The notes beneath the pieces were generated by a model. It was not told the DNA's origin and searched no databases. It saw only the letters and a list, made by a program, of their open reading frames with translations. Below, in pieces: positions 38,361-39,847 of a stretch of DNA of 39,847 nucleotides. Every line of letters starts with the position of its first letter. The first letter of the stretch is position 1. A program made the translations under genes and the position numbers. The stretch is from Chloroflexota bacterium (lineage in GTDB: Bacteria > Chloroflexota > Dormibacteria > Dormibacterales > Dormibacteraceae): contig VBHJ01000012.1 in assembly GCA_005887685.1 (NCBI GenBank), positions 1-39,847 on the forward strand. The letters are read 5' to 3'.

Positions 38361-39128
38361 TCACGCTTGGTGCTTGCGCCATTGCACCATGGCGAAGCAC
38401 GATGTGCGCTTGCCCTGGATGCGCTCCACGTGACGCTCCAGCCATAACAGCGGCCGCGCGTACCGCCGTTTCCACGCGAGCGGCACCCGAAACACCATCG
38501 AGTTGAACACCAGCAGGTAGGCCGGTCCTCCCGAATACCGTGTGGTCACGAAGTCGAACCGCGCCGCGTTGCGACGCATTAGGTCCTCGAAATCGACAGC
38601 CGCCTCGTTCGCTTCGAAAAGGTTGTCGTGCCGGTACCAGAACCGGCGCGCCGAGTCGGCAACAGAGCCGGCATGCGGTTCGTAGAAGCAAAGCCACCCA
38701 CCTGGCTTCAGAATGCGGTGGATCTCACTCACCGCCTCGGGCACTTTCGGATGCACGTGGTGCAGCCCGCCGGTGATGAACACCGCATCGAACGATTCGT
38801 CGTCAAACCCAGAGTTCAGGATCGAGCCCTGCACGCCGACGGCGCCCGGGAGCTTCGCACGAAACTGCTCGATGACGTGCGCCGAGATGTCGAGTCCGTA
38901 CGCGCGCGCTCCCTGTGACAACAGGTATTCGGCGGTCTGGCCACTGCCGCACATGGCGTCGAGCACCTTCTTGCCGCGCACGTCGATGCCCTTGAGGAGC
39001 GGCTCGTAAAGAAATCGGCGGCGATACAGGGTGCTCCATTCGTCCGAATAGTGGGCCTCATATGCCTCGCCTATCTCGTCGTAATGTGCCTGCTGCCTGG
39101 CCTCGTCGCCCTCCAGGTCTCTAGCCAC
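38361..39128 (-). CDS. class I SAM-dependent methyltransferase
   Basis: A 255-residue methyltransferase: VLDAMCGSGQTAEYL (motif I), YGLDISAHVIEQF, GSILNSGFDDESFDAVFITGGLHHV and HRILKPGGWLCFYEPHAGS. The C-terminal part is basic and aromatic. GTG 39128 overlaps the stop of the upstream cystathionine-type gene by one base (TAGTG), so the two form an operon. Whether it serves sulfur metabolism or the polysaccharide is open. Confidence 0.82.
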   Translation of the reverse strand: MARDLEGDEARQQAHYDEIGEAYEAHYSDEWSTLYRRRFLYEPLLKGIDVRGKKVLDAMCGSGQTAEYLLSQGARAYGLDISAHVIEQFRAKLPGAVGVQGSILNSGFDDESFDAVFITGGLHHVHPKVPEAVSEIHRILKPGGWLCFYEPHAGSVADSARRFWYRHDNLFEANEAAVDFEDLMRRNAARFDFVTTRYSGGPAYLLVFNSMVFRVPLAWKRRYARPLLWLERHVERIQGKRTSCFAMVQWRKHQA

Positions 39129-39847
39129 TATCGGTCGGTCAAGGCGAGCTCGAGATCGGCGATCAGGTCGGCCACGTCCTCCACGCCGACCGAGAGGCGG
39201 ATCAACCCGTTGCCCACTCCGGCACGCTCGCGCTCCGCGGCGGGAATCGAGGCGTGCGTCATGCGCGCCGGATGCTCGGCCAGCGATTCGACCGCGCCCA
39301 GCGACTCGGCGAGGGCGAAGATCCTGAGCCGCTCGAGCGTGCGGAACGCGGCCGGCTCGTCTTCCACCTCAAAGCTCACCATGCCGCCGAACATGCGCAT
39401 CTGGCGCGAGGCCACGGCGCGGTTCGGATGTGACTCGAGACCCGGATAGAAGACGCGCTTGACGGCGCGGTTGCCCTGCAAAGCGGTGGCGAGCTCCATC
39501 GCATTCTCGCTCTGGCGCTCCACCCGCAGCGCGAGGGTTTTGACCCCGCGGAGCAGCAGCCAGCAGTCAAACGGCGACGGCACAGCGCCTACAGCGTTCT
39601 GGTGGAACCGCAGCTGCTTCTCCAGCTCCTCGCTGTTGGTCATGATGGCGCCGCCGACCACATCGCTGTGCCCGCCGATGTACTTGGTCGAGCTGTGCAC
39701 CACAACGTCCGCCCCCAGGCGCAGCGGCTGCTGCAGGTAGGGCGTGGCGAAGGTGTTGTCGACGCACACCAGCGCACCATGGCTGTGTGCGACCTCGCTG
39801 ACGGCGTCGATGTCGACCACGCGCAGCAGCGGGTTGGTCGGGGACTC
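39128..39847 (-). CDS. cystathionine gamma-synthase/gamma-lyase-type PLP enzyme (partial, 5' end outside window)
   Basis: The C-terminal 239 residues of a Cys/Met metabolism PLP enzyme. The frame enters from the right edge reading ESPTNPLLRVVDI, then VCVDNTFATPYLQQPL, the PLP lysine in HSSTKYIGGHSD, VGAVPSPFDCWLLLRGVKTL, YPGLESHPN, and at the C-terminus SLGAVESLAEHPARMTH with GLIRLSVGVED. These are diagnostic for the family; synthase and lyase cannot be told apart here. The start lies beyond base 39847. First visible gene of an operon with the methyltransferase. Confidence 0.92.
   Translation of the reverse strand, partial: ESPTNPLLRVVDIDAVSEVAHSHGALVCVDNTFATPYLQQPLRLGADVVVHSSTKYIGGHSDVVGGAIMTNSEELEKQLRFHQNAVGAVPSPFDCWLLLRGVKTLALRVERQSENAMELATALQGNRAVKRVFYPGLESHPNRAVASRQMRMFGGMVSFEVEDEPAAFRTLERLRIFALAESLGAVESLAEHPARMTHASIPAAERERAGVGNGLIRLSVGVEDVADLIADLELALTDR

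Overview
The window is a GC-rich, densely coded piece of bacterial chromosome. It has 32 protein genes, no tRNA, rRNA, CRISPR array or transposase that I can see, and no gene-free stretch longer than about 170 bases. Frequent GTG and TTG starts, several probable CTG starts, many genes without a Shine-Dalgarno site and with a -10 box just before the start codon, and secreted cell-wall-type enzymes suggest a high-GC soil bacterium of the Chloroflexota/Dormibacterota or Actinomycetota kind. The sequence alone does not settle the phylum.

Layout. (1) 1-7459: tandem genes for secreted proteins. Three complete ones carry different N-terminal heads (phosphoesterase, CAP/SCP-like domain, PGRP-type amidase with an FN3 domain), each followed by exactly four copies of a cysteine-containing repeat of about 105 residues; the end of a fourth such gene lies at the left edge. 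(2) 7524-16195: glycosyltransferases (GT2 with membrane tail, a GT-C type membrane enzyme, a GT-like protein), two small methyltransferases on the opposite strand, and a Wzx-type flippase between two paralogous glycosyltransferase-like genes. (3) 16212-20226, minus strand: SAM methyltransferase, UDP-glucose-dehydrogenase-type enzyme and SDR epimerase as one operon, plus a Nudix hydrolase. (4) 20337-26583: WecC-like nucleotide-sugar dehydrogenase, GT4, an 832-residue Wzx-Wzy-like fusion, and a free-standing paralog of the fusion's polymerase/ligase half. (5) 26630-34420: a tightly overlapping operon with a FlaA1/CapD-type 4,6-dehydratase, TylF-like methyltransferase, split transketolase, DegT/DnrJ/EryC1 aminotransferase, initiating sugar-phosphate transferase and SAM methyltransferase, then a GT2 gene with its own promoter-like element. 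(6) 34494-35801: a further Wzy-like polymerase. (7) 35804-38278, minus: a GH18 protein with the same four-repeat C-terminus as region 1. (8) 38361-39847, minus: methyltransferase and the end of a cystathionine gamma-synthase/lyase-type gene.

Interpretation. Regions 2-6 look like a Wzx/Wzy-dependent surface polysaccharide locus: sugar nucleotide synthesis, priming by the PglC/WcaJ-like transferase, assembly by several glycosyltransferases, methylation by up to six methyltransferases, flipping and polymerisation. It has two flippase modules and three polymerase/ligase-like modules, so it may make more than one polymer. No Wzz/Wzc chain-length regulator and no ABC exporter is present. The polysaccharide genes are bracketed by secreted enzymes sharing one stalk of about 420 residues. 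This stalk family, with signs of gene conversion between its copies, is the best candidate for an undescribed system here.
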